This document shows positions 48,356 to 59,551 of a DNA stretch of 64,000 nucleotides, piece after piece; the stretch's first letter is position 1; each line of letters starts with the position of its first letter. Source of the stretch: Pezicula radicicola (taxonomy: Eukaryota; Ascomycota; Leotiomycetes; Helotiales; Dermateaceae); assembly GCA_003008705.1 (NCBI GenBank), contig PDUO01000020.1, positions 846,311-910,310 on the forward strand, read 5' to 3'. The translations under genes were made by a program, and so were the position numbers. The notes under the pieces were generated by a model. The model was given only the letters and a program-made list of their open reading frames with translations. It was not told the DNA's origin and did not search any database.

Positions 48356-49576
48356 AACAGGTCAGATCAAGCAGTCAGTTTGATTCTGAGCAATATTTGG
48401 CATCAGAGTCTCAACCGGCAATCTAATGGAGCACTGTGGCGCATTTTCTCGATGGATCATTCTCCTTGCATGTACTCTCACACCTTTCCTTTATCAAATT
48501 GTCTCAAAGCCAAATCGGTATGAAGAGGTCTACAAACAGCTCGGTTCCAGTTACGTTGTTCTCCTACCTTCAAATCATACACATCATGGCACAATCAACT
48601 TGGATGGGACGTGCCTAATTTCTTTTACAAAAAGTTGCCGCATCAATACCAAGCCAGTTTTACAGAGTTGGCTGTTATTGCCGCCTTTAAAGACTGGTAA
48701 AAGCAGTCACGAATGAATCGATGGTTTTCCATAATATTGCTGCAGATGATTTCAATGTGAATTCAGTGACTTTTGCAAAGGTATTTTTATTTAAATATCA
48801 AGATTCGTTACCTCACCCAAGCATTAGGCCTTCCAAATTCCTTGATGGCCTCAAACTGGTGGTCTACTGGGAATGCTAAAACAAGGCTTGTCTTCACGAT
48901 GGAGTGACAGCAACGCATCCTCAAATGCAACTGTTGAGGCCAGTACTTCACTCCGCAAGCAAACAGAATAGCTGAGGACGGGTAGTAGTTCCCGCTACAA
49001 TCACCTCAACTCAGAGTTCAAAGGATCTAGCTCATTTCACTTTGCTCTTTAATAAGTAAAAGGCAAGTTTGTGATTCACAGCACACTATGTATATCATAT
49101 TCTATTGTTCACTCTTTCGGTGCCCTTTCTGAGCAACATGTTGGTGATTCACAGCTAATGTCGTGAATGTGTGGATTTACTCCTCTTCTCGGCTGGCTAT
49201 AAAAGTGGTGGTCGTGTCAACTTGATACCGTTTAACTATTCAAGTCATAGGCATCAAAGCATTCGTTTCGTGCTTCAAGTACCTAAGAACCAACTTAAGA
49301 CCTTCATTTGCACATCACTCCATATTCTTTAATAGCGCACCATTCGTGTGCTGCGTCCAGTCCATTCACTCCCAGCACTTCGTTCCAACTGGACCAGCCC
49401 TGCAGTTTTGATTCTCTCGAGCTAGTTGAACAGCTCAACTTTCATGAGTTACACTTACGCACAGTCATTTCCATTCAAGCCAGGCCCGCTCTACATATTT
49501 TTGAGGGGTTCAGCTTAACTCAACGGTTCACCTACCGCCTACTCACGATCTTATTATTAGCCACAATACCAACACA
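48356..49576. other. Intergenic region upstream of the Cys-rich gene
   Basis: 1.2 kb. The left part is the 3' flank of the RRM gene. A TATA-box-like TATAAAA lies at 49198-49204 and would give a leader of roughly 340 nt for the next gene. Open frames here have no protein-like content. Confidence 0.5.
49198..49204 (+). promoter_or_regulatory. TATA box candidate
   Basis: TATAAAA preceded by GGC, about 380 bp upstream of the Cys-rich gene's ATG and followed by a pyrimidine-containing leader. Clear TATA boxes are otherwise rare in this window. Confidence 0.4.
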
Positions 49577-50497
49577 ATGTGTTTAATAACGCCGTACACA
49601 CTTCCATGCTGCCGCCGCACATATGTAGCGGTAGCCAAAGTCTCAACCTGCCAAGACAACTGGCCCAAGACTATTTGCCCGCCAGAGATGTGCATACAGA
49701 TAGGAGGGGAAAAACTGCACACTCGGAAGAGCGGCGAATGCTGGAGGTGCGAGGCAAAGCGGCGAGGACTGAGTGGATTCCAGAGAGATCGCATGAGACC
49801 GATCACAGATAAGGCGATCATTGGCCCAGGATTGGATACGGGTGTGAGCATGGATTCCAGTGTTCGTCAGAGACGTGGGGAGGCCAACGCAAAGAGAAGC
49901 GGAATTTGTTGGTATTGCGGGTGTGAGAGGGGCTGTATGTTGTGTGGTAAGAACAAGAAGAAAGATGCATCGAAGGGAACTCCAGGACCAGCACTTGCGG
50001 TCGTCGCCAAGAAGGGTAGGGATGCTGAAGAGGATACTGATTTATCTACCCCGACTCGCTCGAAGCGCCTAAAGCTCACTGAGCCCATAGCTCCACCAGC
50101 AGCTACTCAGCCATCAGCAAGAAGTACTCAGCCACCTCAACTTGACGACCTGTGGAAGCCAATTAACAGCACGAGTGGGCCACAGTCCACCACAACCAAC
50201 CAGTATTTTCCGGGAGGCACTTCCTTCCTTGGCGACATGACCACTGGAGGAGCACTTATGCCTTGGGGACATTCAGGCCGATTCCCAGGTGTACCGGGTA
50301 CCAATCAGGCCATGTTTGCATATCATCAATACCCAGGTGTGAGCGTTGAATCAGCCGGACAGAGTCAGCAAGTCAAGCAAGACCGTACTACAGACCATAA
50401 TCGAACCAACGATGACGAATTTGCAGAGCTGAATAGTATTCTGGACGAATTCAATAACTCTATTAAGTATCCAGAGTCATATACATACAAGCGATAG
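49577..50497 (+). CDS. Cysteine-rich protein of unknown function
   Basis: A single-exon frame of 306 residues. The first 125 residues hold many cysteines in pairs: PYTLPCCRRTY, STCQDNWPKTICPPEMC, SGECWRCEAKRRG, then GICWYCGCERGCMLCGKNKKK. This suggests one or two metal-binding knuckles, though the spacing matches no zinc finger I can name. A basic patch (TRSKRLKLTEP) could be a nuclear signal. The rest is Pro/Gln/Ser/Thr-rich and looks disordered, ending with an acidic helix-like stretch (DDEFAELNSILDEFNNSI) that resembles a transcription-activation or protein-binding motif. There is no signal peptide. It may be a nuclear regulator, but that is a guess. It is convergent with SRP14 across 417 bp. 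Support: frame length, structured cysteine spacing and a TATA box upstream. Confidence 0.6.
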   Translation: MCLITPYTLPCCRRTYVAVAKVSTCQDNWPKTICPPEMCIQIGGEKLHTRKSGECWRCEAKRRGLSGFQRDRMRPITDKAIIGPGLDTGVSMDSSVRQRRGEANAKRSGICWYCGCERGCMLCGKNKKKDASKGTPGPALAVVAKKGRDAEEDTDLSTPTRSKRLKLTEPIAPPAATQPSARSTQPPQLDDLWKPINSTSGPQSTTTNQYFPGGTSFLGDMTTGGALMPWGHSGRFPGVPGTNQAMFAYHQYPGVSVESAGQSQQVKQDRTTDHNRTNDDEFAELNSILDEFNNSIKYPESYTYKR

Positions 50498-50914
50498 ATG
50501 CTTGCTCCTAACAAGGTACTTACCACAGGCTCTTGTTGTTTTGGTAGAAGCCAACGAAGGTGGTGTCGAAGTAAAGCTATCTGGAGGATTGGTGAGTTGA
50601 TTGAAGGGTGGAGATAAGTTATCGAGAATGTGAGCAGATACATGGGTTTTGAGCATACCTGGTTGGGGTATGATAGCATTTCTGGAGGTTGCTGGTTATC
50701 CAAAACCATGCGGAGTAAGTATTTCGGCGCAGGACAAGTTTATTTGGTCAGAAGTAGCTTTGGAGTTTGTAGGTCGGAATATACCCTCAACTTTTCTCTT
50801 CAAGACCACATTCAAGGTTGGAGAAGACCCCAGCCCGTTTGATGGTCTCCTGTCTATACCCAATCCACTTGAGAAGGCTCCAGTAGATAGCCCTGCCTCT
50901 ATATTACGTCCCAG
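50498..50914. other. Convergent intergenic spacer
   Basis: 417 bp between the Cys-rich gene and SRP14. No gene seen; short open frames only. Confidence 0.5.
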
Positions 50915-51462
50915 CTATGCTTTCTTTCCTTCATCTCCAGTAGCACCACCCTTCCTCTTCTTTGCCTTGCTTTCCTTCTTCCTCTTGCTACGATCCCTCT
51001 TCTTCAACCCAGACATGCCCAACTTGCACACCTCCGCATACTTCCCAAAGAAAGCCTCCAGCGCATCTGCCTCTACTATCGTCGAGAGCTTGAGCTTCTG
51101 ATCGCGCTTCTCCTTTGACTTGCCGTTTGTGGCTCGAATTATGATTGGGGTTGGCTTGGATATATTAAGGTCTGGAAAATCGGCGCTTGATGTGACATCG
51201 ATTGCTTCGTCTAGGTCGTATGACACTACGTGCGGGTCAGAATGTGCTGGAGTCAATGCGACTCCTGCTAGTCCTTACTGCGCTTTTGAGTCAGGAATAT
51301 GGAGCCATGGTCTTTTTGACGTCGTTCATCGAAGAGCTCTGAGAGACGGAGAAAGAACTGTTTGTGCGCATCATAGTCAGTCAGTTAGTCAGTCAATGAC
51401 AAGGACGAGGTCGTGAATGAATGATTACTTACCTCGTCGTTGCTCAGATGTCCCCCCGGCAT
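50915..51462 (-). CDS. SRP14: Signal recognition particle subunit SRP14
   Basis: Srp14 binds the Alu domain of SRP RNA and takes part in elongation arrest and ER targeting. The model is complement(join(50915..51225,51279..51357,51433..51462)), 139 residues. Exon 1 encodes MPGGHLSNDE. Exon 2 encodes FFLRLSELFDERRQKDHGSIFLTQKR, the canonical Srp14 start. Exon 3 continues MSYDLDEAIDV, FPDLNISKPTPIIIRATNGKSKEKRDQKLKLSTIVEADALEAFFGKYAEVCKLGMSGLKKRDRSK, followed by a Lys-rich tail. Introns of 75 and 53 bp have good splice ends. Looking only at the longest frame would miss exons 1 and 2 and start the protein inside intron 2. The gene is divergent from SGD1 with 244 bp between starts. Confidence 0.94.
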
Positions 51463-51706
51463 ACTGTCCAAAGAAAAAAGTCTCGGAGTGGATGGTGTTG
51501 TGGTTATCGATCGGTACCGGTACTGTACCTAAATGGTAGTCGCAATTACAGTACAGTAGAGTTGTGGGGTGAACCCCTCCTCGGCTCTTGCCTTGCCTTG
51601 CCTTGCCTGCCGATCCAAAATTTTGAGCTTCAAAATATTTAGCTATTCACCTACGAAGTAGGTAATCTCCATTCTCGTCTCTTAACTTACCACGACGACA
51701 GACAAC
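51463..51706. promoter_or_regulatory. Divergent promoter SRP14/SGD1
   Basis: 244 bp shared by the two genes. It contains nested GTAC palindromes (51513-51529 and 51547-51559) and about four copies of CCTTG in tandem (51586-51608). Both genes serve protein synthesis or targeting, so shared growth control is plausible but not shown. Confidence 0.5.
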
Positions 51707-54417
51707 ATGCGCCAAACACAGAATTTGTTGAAGTTGCCTGCTAAGTTGGTTCAGGAGCTAGGAGGAGATGGTAAGCAGTCACACATTATTCACTTACTGT
51801 CGTCTTTCCCTGATTAGTTATGTACCACGCTGTAAATTTTACAAGTACACCATCTTTTCATTGACAATCTTTTAACCATTATTTTACAGATATACTTTCT
51901 GGTTCCGGCAGAAAGAAATCGCGTTACAACCCAAGTAGTCGCAAGGAGAACCGGAAAGCAGAACGATCCCAGAAAAAGTCTTTGAGAAGCGGTCCTCCTC
52001 CACAGAAAAGACTGAAGACACAGCACGCTGAACATCCGGCTATGGAGTATACAAAGACAAAGCCCGCACCGCAGAGAACTGCGCCTGCGCCAGTTGAACA
52101 CATCAGTCCCGTTTTGAAGCCGAAGTCTATATTGAAACGTACAAAGAAACCAGACCCATTACCAGATGGGGAGAGGTCAATTTCTCCGCCCCCGAGTATC
52201 CCACGAGCTGTGAAGCATAAGCTAGAGGAGGATGATGCAGAGATCGCAGCGTTGGAGAAGAGGCTTGGCATCAAAGGCAAAAAGAAACATCTGAAGGATG
52301 ACGAGTTTGCAGATCTCCTGGAGGGCTTGGACGAGGACACTGATTCAGATGCTCAGCAGGAAAAGATATCTAAAGCAGAAGGTGATGAGTGGCTTAATCG
52401 AAAAAGAAATGAAGCACGGAGAAGGGCTCAAGGCATGGAAAATCAAAACGTAGAAGAGAACTCAGGCCAGAGCGAGGAAGACTTAGATGAAAACGACGCC
52501 GTAACTGACGATGAGGATGAAGATGGAGCATCTGGTATGTCACTGGATGGACCCGAATTTTCTGACGACGACTCGGATGGAGGTTTCAATGAATTACAGG
52601 ATGACCAAGAGGAGTTCGGTAACTTTGACGAATCCGACTCTGATGAAGACTCCGACCAGAAACCAGCACCCCGTATTCGCGAGAATCCATATGTTGCTCC
52701 CACAACAGGAGGTGAGGCTACGCCAGCGAAGTACATCCCTCCATCGTTACGAAAACCAGCATCCTCGGATTCTGAAGCACTTCTTCGCCTGCGACGCCAA
52801 ATGCAAGGTCTTGTCAATAGGTTGACAGAGGCCAACCTAATCCCTATCCTCTCTGATATTGAGAAGATTTACCGAGACAACGCTCGACAACATGTCACGT
52901 CGACACTGGTGGACTTACTCCTGACACAGGTTTGTGAGCCCACAAGTTTGCCAGACACTTCTATCATTGTCCCTGCTGGGTTTATATCTGCAGTATATAA
53001 AATCATCGGGACAGACTTTGGTGCTCAGGTGATTCAAAGAATTGTGGAGCTTTTCGATGAGCATTACAGCCATGTAACAGCTGCAAGCAAAGATGGCCCG
53101 GCAGCTTCAACTTCGGATAGCAGTAAGGAGACCTCCAATCTAATTACCTTGCTTTCACAACTGTACAACTTTCAAGTTGTAGGAAGCAATCTCATGTTTG
53201 ACTACGCGCGACTGCTCTTAGAAAATTTGTCGGAATTAAATACAGAGCTTATCCTCAAACTAGTTCGTGTGTCTGGTCCACAGCTTCGGCAAGACGATCC
53301 GTCAGCTCTCAAAGGTATTGTTACTATGCTACGACAGGCGGTTTCGAAGGTTGGCGAGGAGAACATTTCCGTAAGAACGTCGTACATGATAGAAACCATA
53401 GACGATTTAAAGAACAATCGCATGAAGACCGGTGCTGCTGCGTCTGCAATCACTTCAGAACATACAATACGAATGAAAAAGACACTGGGAACACTTAATA
53501 CTCGTACAATCAAGGGCAGTGAGCCTTTACGAATCGGACTCCAAGATATACAGGACTCGGACAAAAAGGGAAAGTGGTGGCTTGTGGGAGCAAGCTGGCT
53601 AGGGAAGGAAGCTGGAGATGCCATCATAAGCCAGTCCGAGACATCCATTACAAGGAAAAGCACTGCACCTGGCGTGGATGCTGGAACGTCGGATCTTGTA
53701 CAACTTGCTAACGAGCAACGGATGAATACTGACATTCGACGCGCCATTTTCATCACCATCATGTCCGCCTCTGATTACCAGGACGCCTATTTACGGTTGA
53801 TGAAACTCAAGCTGAAAAGAGTACAGGAGCTCGAAATCCCAAAGGTTCTGATCCGGTGTGCAGGCGGTGAACAAAGCTACAATCCTTACTACACACTCAT
53901 AGCACAGAGAGTATGTGGCGACAGAAAGCGCAAGATGGCCTTTCAATTCGGACTGTGGGATCTGTTCAAGAAAATGGGGGAGACTGATGAGGATATAAAT
54001 GATCAAGGAGATGGCGAGGAGGACGTTTTAGATACCAGGCGTCTTGTCAATTTGGCCAAGATGTTCGGTACTTTGATCGTTGAAGGTGGCTTGGGTTTGA
54101 GTGTGCTCAAAAATCTCAATCTGAGCTACTTACAGCCAAAGACAAAAACATTCTTGGAAGTGCTGTTTATCACTATACTTCTTCGGTCTCAGAGACAGTC
54201 CGAGATAAAGAGGGATGACCAGGCTATTCTCAACGTATTTACAAAGGTCAAAGACACTCCGCAACTGATCACAGGCCTGCAGTATTTCCTGAAAAGGGTT
54301 GTAGCAAAGACCGATATAGCTGGTGGTAAGGCCGAAAAGGCCACTGTGAAGTGGGCTTGCAAAGTAGCTCTAAAAGCACTCGAGGCAATTATAGCGATGG
54401 ACAGTGCGGAGGACTGA
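51707..54417 (+). CDS. SGD1: Nucleolar MIF4G/MA3 protein Sgd1 (NOM1 family)
   Basis: Sgd1/Nom1 is an essential nucleolar factor of 18S rRNA maturation, known to work with the helicase Fal1 as its eIF4G-like partner. The model is join(51707..51770,51890..54417), 863 residues. Exon 1 encodes MRQTQNLLKLPAKLVQELGGD, a conserved start, and the 119-bp intron restores DILSGSGRKKSRYNPSSRKENRKAER, the basic NOM1 signature. A long acidic segment follows (DENDAVTDDEDEDG, FDESDSDEDSDQ). The MIF4G domain starts near 320 (LLRLRRQMQGLVNRLTEANL). The MA3 domain is near 635-755 (RRAIFITIMSASDYQDAYLRLMKL then EIPKVLIRCAGGEQSYNPYYTLIAQRVCGDRKRKMAFQF). Domain order and size match the family. Confidence 0.95.
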
Positions 54418-54954
54418 GTCCATGATTATTTAATATAAAACTTCAACTGTAATCTACTTGCTTAAGGTGACAATCTCCAAGGAAGTTGGGCGAACACTAG
54501 CCATTTCTTACCTACTTCTCCCTTGGTCTTCAATCTTTGCAAGCTCTTACCTTGACATGAGATGTGGATATTCTGGATGGTAGTGATTACTGTCTTAGTG
54601 AGAGTTGTTGCACAGTGCACTGCCATTCAACGTCAGTTACCGAATCGAGCCAGAATGAAAGAAATCAAATTCATTCCAGTCCCTTGCGAGTAAGTCCTAT
54701 CTCCCAACTCACTAAAGCCTCACATCCCTAACGGCGAGCACACTATAGTGCTGAATCCCCATCTTTACAGAAGGATCGGAAGGATATATCTAATATGTTT
54801 ACTTGACCTCTTTACGAGTGAGTATATGCTCCCTAGTTTGCTTGAATATTTTCAATATATCAATCCGTACTTTGTATATCTATTACCTCGTTTCAAGAAA
54901 AGTGCCAAACCCTCCGCTCTTAAAGACGTTTAAAAGAGAATAATACTGATTACT
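54418..54954. other. Convergent intergenic spacer
   Basis: 537 bp between SGD1 and the methyltransferase. It is AT-rich with no supported gene. Confidence 0.5.
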
Positions 54955-56550
54955 TTATGCTGTGCTCTCTGGCTTCCTTCCATACACGATGTTTCTGTGG
55001 CATTAGTCAGCATCATTCCAGAATATTGAAATAGAAAGACTGATCACTGACATGGGTAGATACGCGTGGATGGATGTATCCTTCACGTCTTTCCTGACCC
55101 CGGTCAGGAAGACCTGGATTTCCTCAGCTGACCATCCCAACAAGCCCATGACCTTCAGGCTAATTCCCTCAAGTCCATTCAGCAAGTCTGTCTGCCAATA
55201 TAGTCCAACTTCCTTGAAGTATTTTCCTTTAGGCCACGGACTCGTCGGCCAGTAAAACTTCTTCTCCACTACATGTTCGAAGCCAATCTCTTCCATCCAA
55301 CGCTTATAATGCTGAGCATTGTCCCAAGGTCGACCCGACTTTGCTGCACCTGCAACTACCAACTCGTTCCATTTGTATAGGTTAGATTCCGTTGGGGGCT
55401 CACCAACATATTTGAATGGGAAGGTCCCGTCTTGTAGTTCGAGATACCCTCCTGGAGCGAGCGAGTTGAATGCTTGCCGTAGGACAGATGCTGGGTCTTT
55501 GAAACAAGTAAGAAGGGCTCGGCCATGGATATAATCAAACTTCTCATCAAAAATCCACTGGTCTTCTGCGTCATCAATCTCGAAGCGGCAGTTGGGAGGA
55601 ACACTTTATTGTTAGTGTATGGATAGTTATGATACAAGAAAAGTACATACTACAATGGTTGAATTGCACTGAGGTCTGTTCCAAGCACTTGTGCTGAAGG
55701 GTATTGCTGTGCTATATTTGCCTATCCAGAATGGCTTTTTTCATTCCAAAGGGATATCGTTGACATACCGAATTCTACCGCCCAGATTCCCGTACCTACT
55801 ACAAAATCAGAGCAAGCTCAAAGATGGCAATGGTGGGAAAATCCTGACCAGTTGCAATATCAAGAACATTCCGAGGGGTCTCTCCAATTGGTGCGAGATG
55901 TAATTTCCCTTTCAAGGTTACACCGAACAGTGCGTGTTGGATGTCTGTGGTTTCGTTAGGATAGTTGGAAATGTTTTTAGACGACAATGACTCGACCTAG
56001 TCGTTCCTGCTCTTGCTGGTAACCAGGCGTGTTAATTAGGTAAGTTATTTCGAAGGTATCAAGTCCTAACTAACCTCGTCGTTCGGCAACGGATATTCTT
56101 GCGAGTTTTGAGATTAGTTTTGGGCCAGGTCATGTGGAAGATAAAACTCGTACTGCCCTGTTTATACCGGTGGTAAGTACGCCCATTTTCTTCGACGTGT
56201 TCATAAATACTGGAGCGTAAAGATAACGTAGACGTTCTGGGTAACAGCATGGATTATAAGCATCTCCATGACAAATTCTCAGGGAGCACAAACATGATAC
56301 TCATCCCATCAATGGCTGAATCATTGCTGTCCTGTTCATTATTATATTTAATTTTATATTTATCCTCGAAAGGGTTTCAGAAGGAGCCCAGACTTACGTT
56401 GGCATCTTGATCATCAACTAAAGGCAATGCCGGGGCGCTGCCATCCCAAGATACCGTAGGCTGCAATTCTCCACCATCGACATCTTGGTCTTCTCTCGTG
56501 GCCACTGTTCCTGGTTCTGTAGCCAGTTCCTCGCTCTTGGTATGGCTCAT
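54955..56550 (-). CDS. LaeA-like SAM-dependent methyltransferase, many small exons
   Basis: Class I SAM methyltransferase of the large fungal LaeA/TAM-like group. Substrate unknown; members often sit near secondary-metabolism genes, not seen here. Resolved exons on the minus strand are 54955..54994, 55052..55603, 55651..55711, 55769..55795 (27 nt), 55849..55944, 55997..56015 (19 nt), 56075..56097 (23 nt), and an exon ending at 56154. Joined, they read SLRSSIYEHVEENGRTYHRYKQG, KYPLPNDE, QEQERLDIQHALFGV, LHLAPIGETPRNVLDIATGTGIWAVEF (SAM motif I), AQQYPSAQVLGTDLSAIQP, VPPNCRFEIDDAEDQW, LAPGGYLELQDG, and the end HAYLPINIVYGRKPESTA. The first exon is probably 56395..56550 (MSHTKSEELATEPG...VDDQDAN), but I could not find a splice to the SLRSSIYEH exon that keeps phase. 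The 5' end is thus unresolved, or broken by an indel. The family call is secure. Confidence 0.8.
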
Positions 56551-57077
56551 GATGACTAGACGAATTATTGGAGGTCTTGGCATGTGTTACACCTTACACA
56601 AGCTACCAACTCAGTACGCACGATGCCAGCCGTAATGGAATCAGAATTCAAAAGTCGCGCAATCTTTTCACTCGGCTGTACAGAAATACGGATAAGGTAA
56701 GGCGCTGTCGACCACCTTGCGGCCGAGGCCTTTCACTATTGAGTAACACGTGATGTATAAATCCCCCACAGCACGGAAATAAGACATTGAAAGCGTAGGT
56801 AGCGGAATAGGTTTGATTGTAGTCATCTTCAATGGTTGACCAGTACGTTCAAGGTTTGCAAAACATTCGTAGCATGTGCTGAATGTGCTGTCTTTGCAGG
56901 CAAAATGCAGTCTTAGTGACGACTCATATGCTTTGGCCTCGAGCTTTTACTGCTCGAGCTGTTCTTCTGGTCCTTGGGACTTGAGCATTTGCAGCTTCTT
57001 CATCCATGCCGCCACCCAACAGGAGAATACTAGGTGTCTGAAGGCAGATACGTCTTTAAAGGAGCATGTTACTTTCC
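56551..57077. other. Intergenic spacer
   Basis: 527 bp between the methyltransferase 5' end and the RSA3 3' end, both on the minus strand. A plus-strand frame (56876-57202) overlaps RSA3 and is a shadow. Nothing else recognised. Confidence 0.5.
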
Positions 57078-57575
57078 TCAGCCATCCATTTCCTTCTCAG
57101 CCTTTCCGGCAGACACCACCCTCGTTTGATCCTCAATCGAGAAGGTCGAAGTGCCTTGTTGCAGAGCATGGACTAGTATGGATACAGATTCGGCACCTTT
57201 GAAATCGTCGGCTGACCGAATTGCGTTCAAGTCGTCAGCGAATTCCAATGTTGCTCGCTGCATGAGATATTTGGTGAACTCGGTCGAAACAGCTGTTTCT
57301 GCAGTTGTGGCTGGCTTGACATTTGAAGCTGCATCTTGGACTCTGGCACTCTCCCGCTGTTTCTTTTTAGATGTCGCATTCACGTCGTCTGTTTGCGTTG
57401 GTTTTTTCTCCTGGCGACCTGCATCGCTATCGCTGCTGTCGGAGTCGGAGGATACTAAGTGCTTGTTAGCATAATTAATTCGACGAGGTTCTAGTGGAAT
57501 GTGTCAGGGCACACCTTGGGTCCTCGACTTCCTCTTCTTATGACGCCGTGGCTTGGTTGTGATTCTGGCTTCCAT
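57078..57575 (-). CDS. RSA3: Ribosome assembly protein 3 (Rsa3)
   Basis: Rsa3 is a small nucleolar factor associated with early pre-60S particles (with Dbp6). The model is complement(join(57078..57454,57515..57575)), 145 residues. Exon 1 encodes a basic MEARITTKPRRHKKRKSRTQ. After a 60-bp intron comes an acidic/Ser run (VSSDSDSSDSDAG), then a Lys-rich linker. The Rsa3 domain is FTKYLMQRATLEFADDLNAIR followed by SADDFKGAESVSILVHALQQGTSTFS. The intron is phase 1 (CAA G / TA), with GTGTGC donor and CTTAG acceptor, and GCTAAC as branch. Small size and the domain make the call solid. It is the last intact housekeeping gene before the degenerate right end. Confidence 0.9.
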
Positions 57576-59551
57576 AGTTTTGTGGTTTGCTTCCTGAGGT
57601 AAGGAAGGGTAAGGTACAGTACAGTAGACGTCTGGTAGGAGGTTTTGACTTTTCGCGACGGAATGATTCTGCCGGAATTTGTAATTTACACCGCCCGCCT
57701 AGCCATCTTAGCCTTCACCACCATCACTGAAATTTTTCTCTTCTCCGTGCACTCCTTACGACAAGAACCCCTAGACTTCCTTGATTTACCGGTACAAATC
57801 CTTGGGGTTTATCTACTATCTTAAGCACAATTGCGTGAAGAGAGGAGACAAGAGTGAGTGAGGTAGGGCTCCTTGCTAGAGCGAACTTTGAAGCAGAATG
57901 GATCTAGGGCTCGATGGACGGATTGAGACACAATACCAAGCAGTCACCGCGAGTCGGTCCCAACGGAGGATTTAATGCTAGTATATTTGATGCCGAGATT
58001 CAAATCACAATTCGTACGAAAACATGTGCTGGAGTTCGTCCGCAGGTTTACAGTACATAGGAGATTATTAACGTCGACCGAAGATCTTTTTGGAATCCAA
58101 GAAGAGGGTAATCACTGGACTTGACAAGAAGATCAGCCTTCAGTACAGTATTCATCCTACCTGCGAACCTAAGCGAGCTGCTTAATCAAGTATATTCCTC
58201 TTAGCCTCCAGTCTGAAAGATGGCGTTGACCGAAGATATTCTTTGAGAGGCCGGTGACTCGGTGACTTAATAAGAATATTAACCTACTCATATAGTATTC
58301 AGTCTATCTACCAGCCTAAGCTAGCTACTTAACCAAGCATGGTCTTCTTGGCCCTCAATCCGAAAGACACTACCTGCTTGCCTACGAGAGGCTCCAGCAT
58401 TGAGAACAAAGATAATTCCGGAGTGAGCCCGTTAACTCAGCCCTTCAATTAAGGTTAATATTAGAGTTTAAGTCAACTACCAGCCAAGCAAATTCTCGGG
58501 CTTGGCCAGTTTGCTCGGCGCTTTATGGGGTACCTAGGTGATTCAGGTTGAAGGAATGTTAGAGTCTACGTTAATTTAGAAAGCCTTAGACAACTCACAA
58601 GGTATGTAAGAGATCTACCAATTAAACTTTCTCATGCAGGGCAATGCTAACAGGTGTTACTCTGGGGTACAGGGTTGACTTTGGCTACGAGCATGAGTTA
58701 CCTAAGTCCTAGGTAGAGCCTCTTCTTCGCTAATAGAATCACTCCATTTGCTCTTATTTGCAAACAGTCTCCTTTGGACCTGCTTCGAATGAGCTCTTCA
58801 TTCCCAACGAACCTGCCAACTGGGTGCCGAAATTCACATTTGGAGCCCTTACACATATCAGTAGTAAGCGAGCCTCCTAAAAATAAGATATTCCCTTAAT
58901 CTACTTGAAACTAGAACTTCATAGGTACCTAGTATAATAATGTTTGTTGGCCAGGGTCGAAGAGGGTCTGAAAATTAGAGACTCTAGTCAACAACAAGAC
59001 TCGAAGCAGCTTTTAGAAAGGGCGACAACTTTGCGAACATCAAATGAGGAACTCCTTTGGCTTGGAAAAAACTGCCCATGAGCAAGTTTCATTGGTTGTT
59101 GAGAGAATTTTGCCTGTGAGATTTGCTATGAGAACTTGTTAATACGTGTTACAGGGGTCTGTTTATCCAATAGAGGATCTGCTCCAAGAGGTTGTTAATA
59201 CTGGTTATGGATATTTGAGATTAACTAAAGGTCTTCATGTGGGTATTTTATGTGAATTCATGATCGGAGCACAGTCAAGTGATTAAAGCTTGGTGTTGTG
59301 GAGTAGGAGAAGATTCAATTTCGTTGTGGACGGAGTACGTATTCGCCAATGTAAAATATTCAATATCGAAGGATCAGACGGGTCATTGGACTATGCTAGT
59401 AATCCAGACAGTCTGAACCAAGAACTAAACCTAGCTATCAGATACATATCAGGCATATATATCTCTAGTATATTGGCATACTCCAGCTCATCAACTCACT
59501 CTCTACTACTCTTAACCAGTTTTACAACCACCACTACCAATTATCATCAAG
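57576..59551. other. Degenerate repeat-rich region
   Basis: About 2 kb. 57576-57720 is the RSA3 promoter, with GGTACAGTACAGTAG at 57614-57628. From about 57900 onward it holds no open coding sequence. It includes the tandem repeat at 58073-58500, and stop-rich DNA up to the leader of the small secreted ORF. Confidence 0.5.
58073..58500. repeat. Three degenerate ~150-bp tandem repeats
   Basis: Units start near 58073, 58225 and about 58375. They share the order GTYGACCGAAGAT, then TCAGTC/TTCATC, ACCTGC/TACCAGCC, CTAAGCNAGCTNCTTAAYCAAG, and CTCYARTCYGAAAGA. The third copy is more diverged. Identity is partial, and the unit matches no transposon I recognise. It looks like old, mutated repeat DNA. 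Confidence 0.65.

Noticed and set aside
48426..48716. 96-codon frame after the RRM gene
   Set aside because: No features beyond length; sits in the 3' flank.
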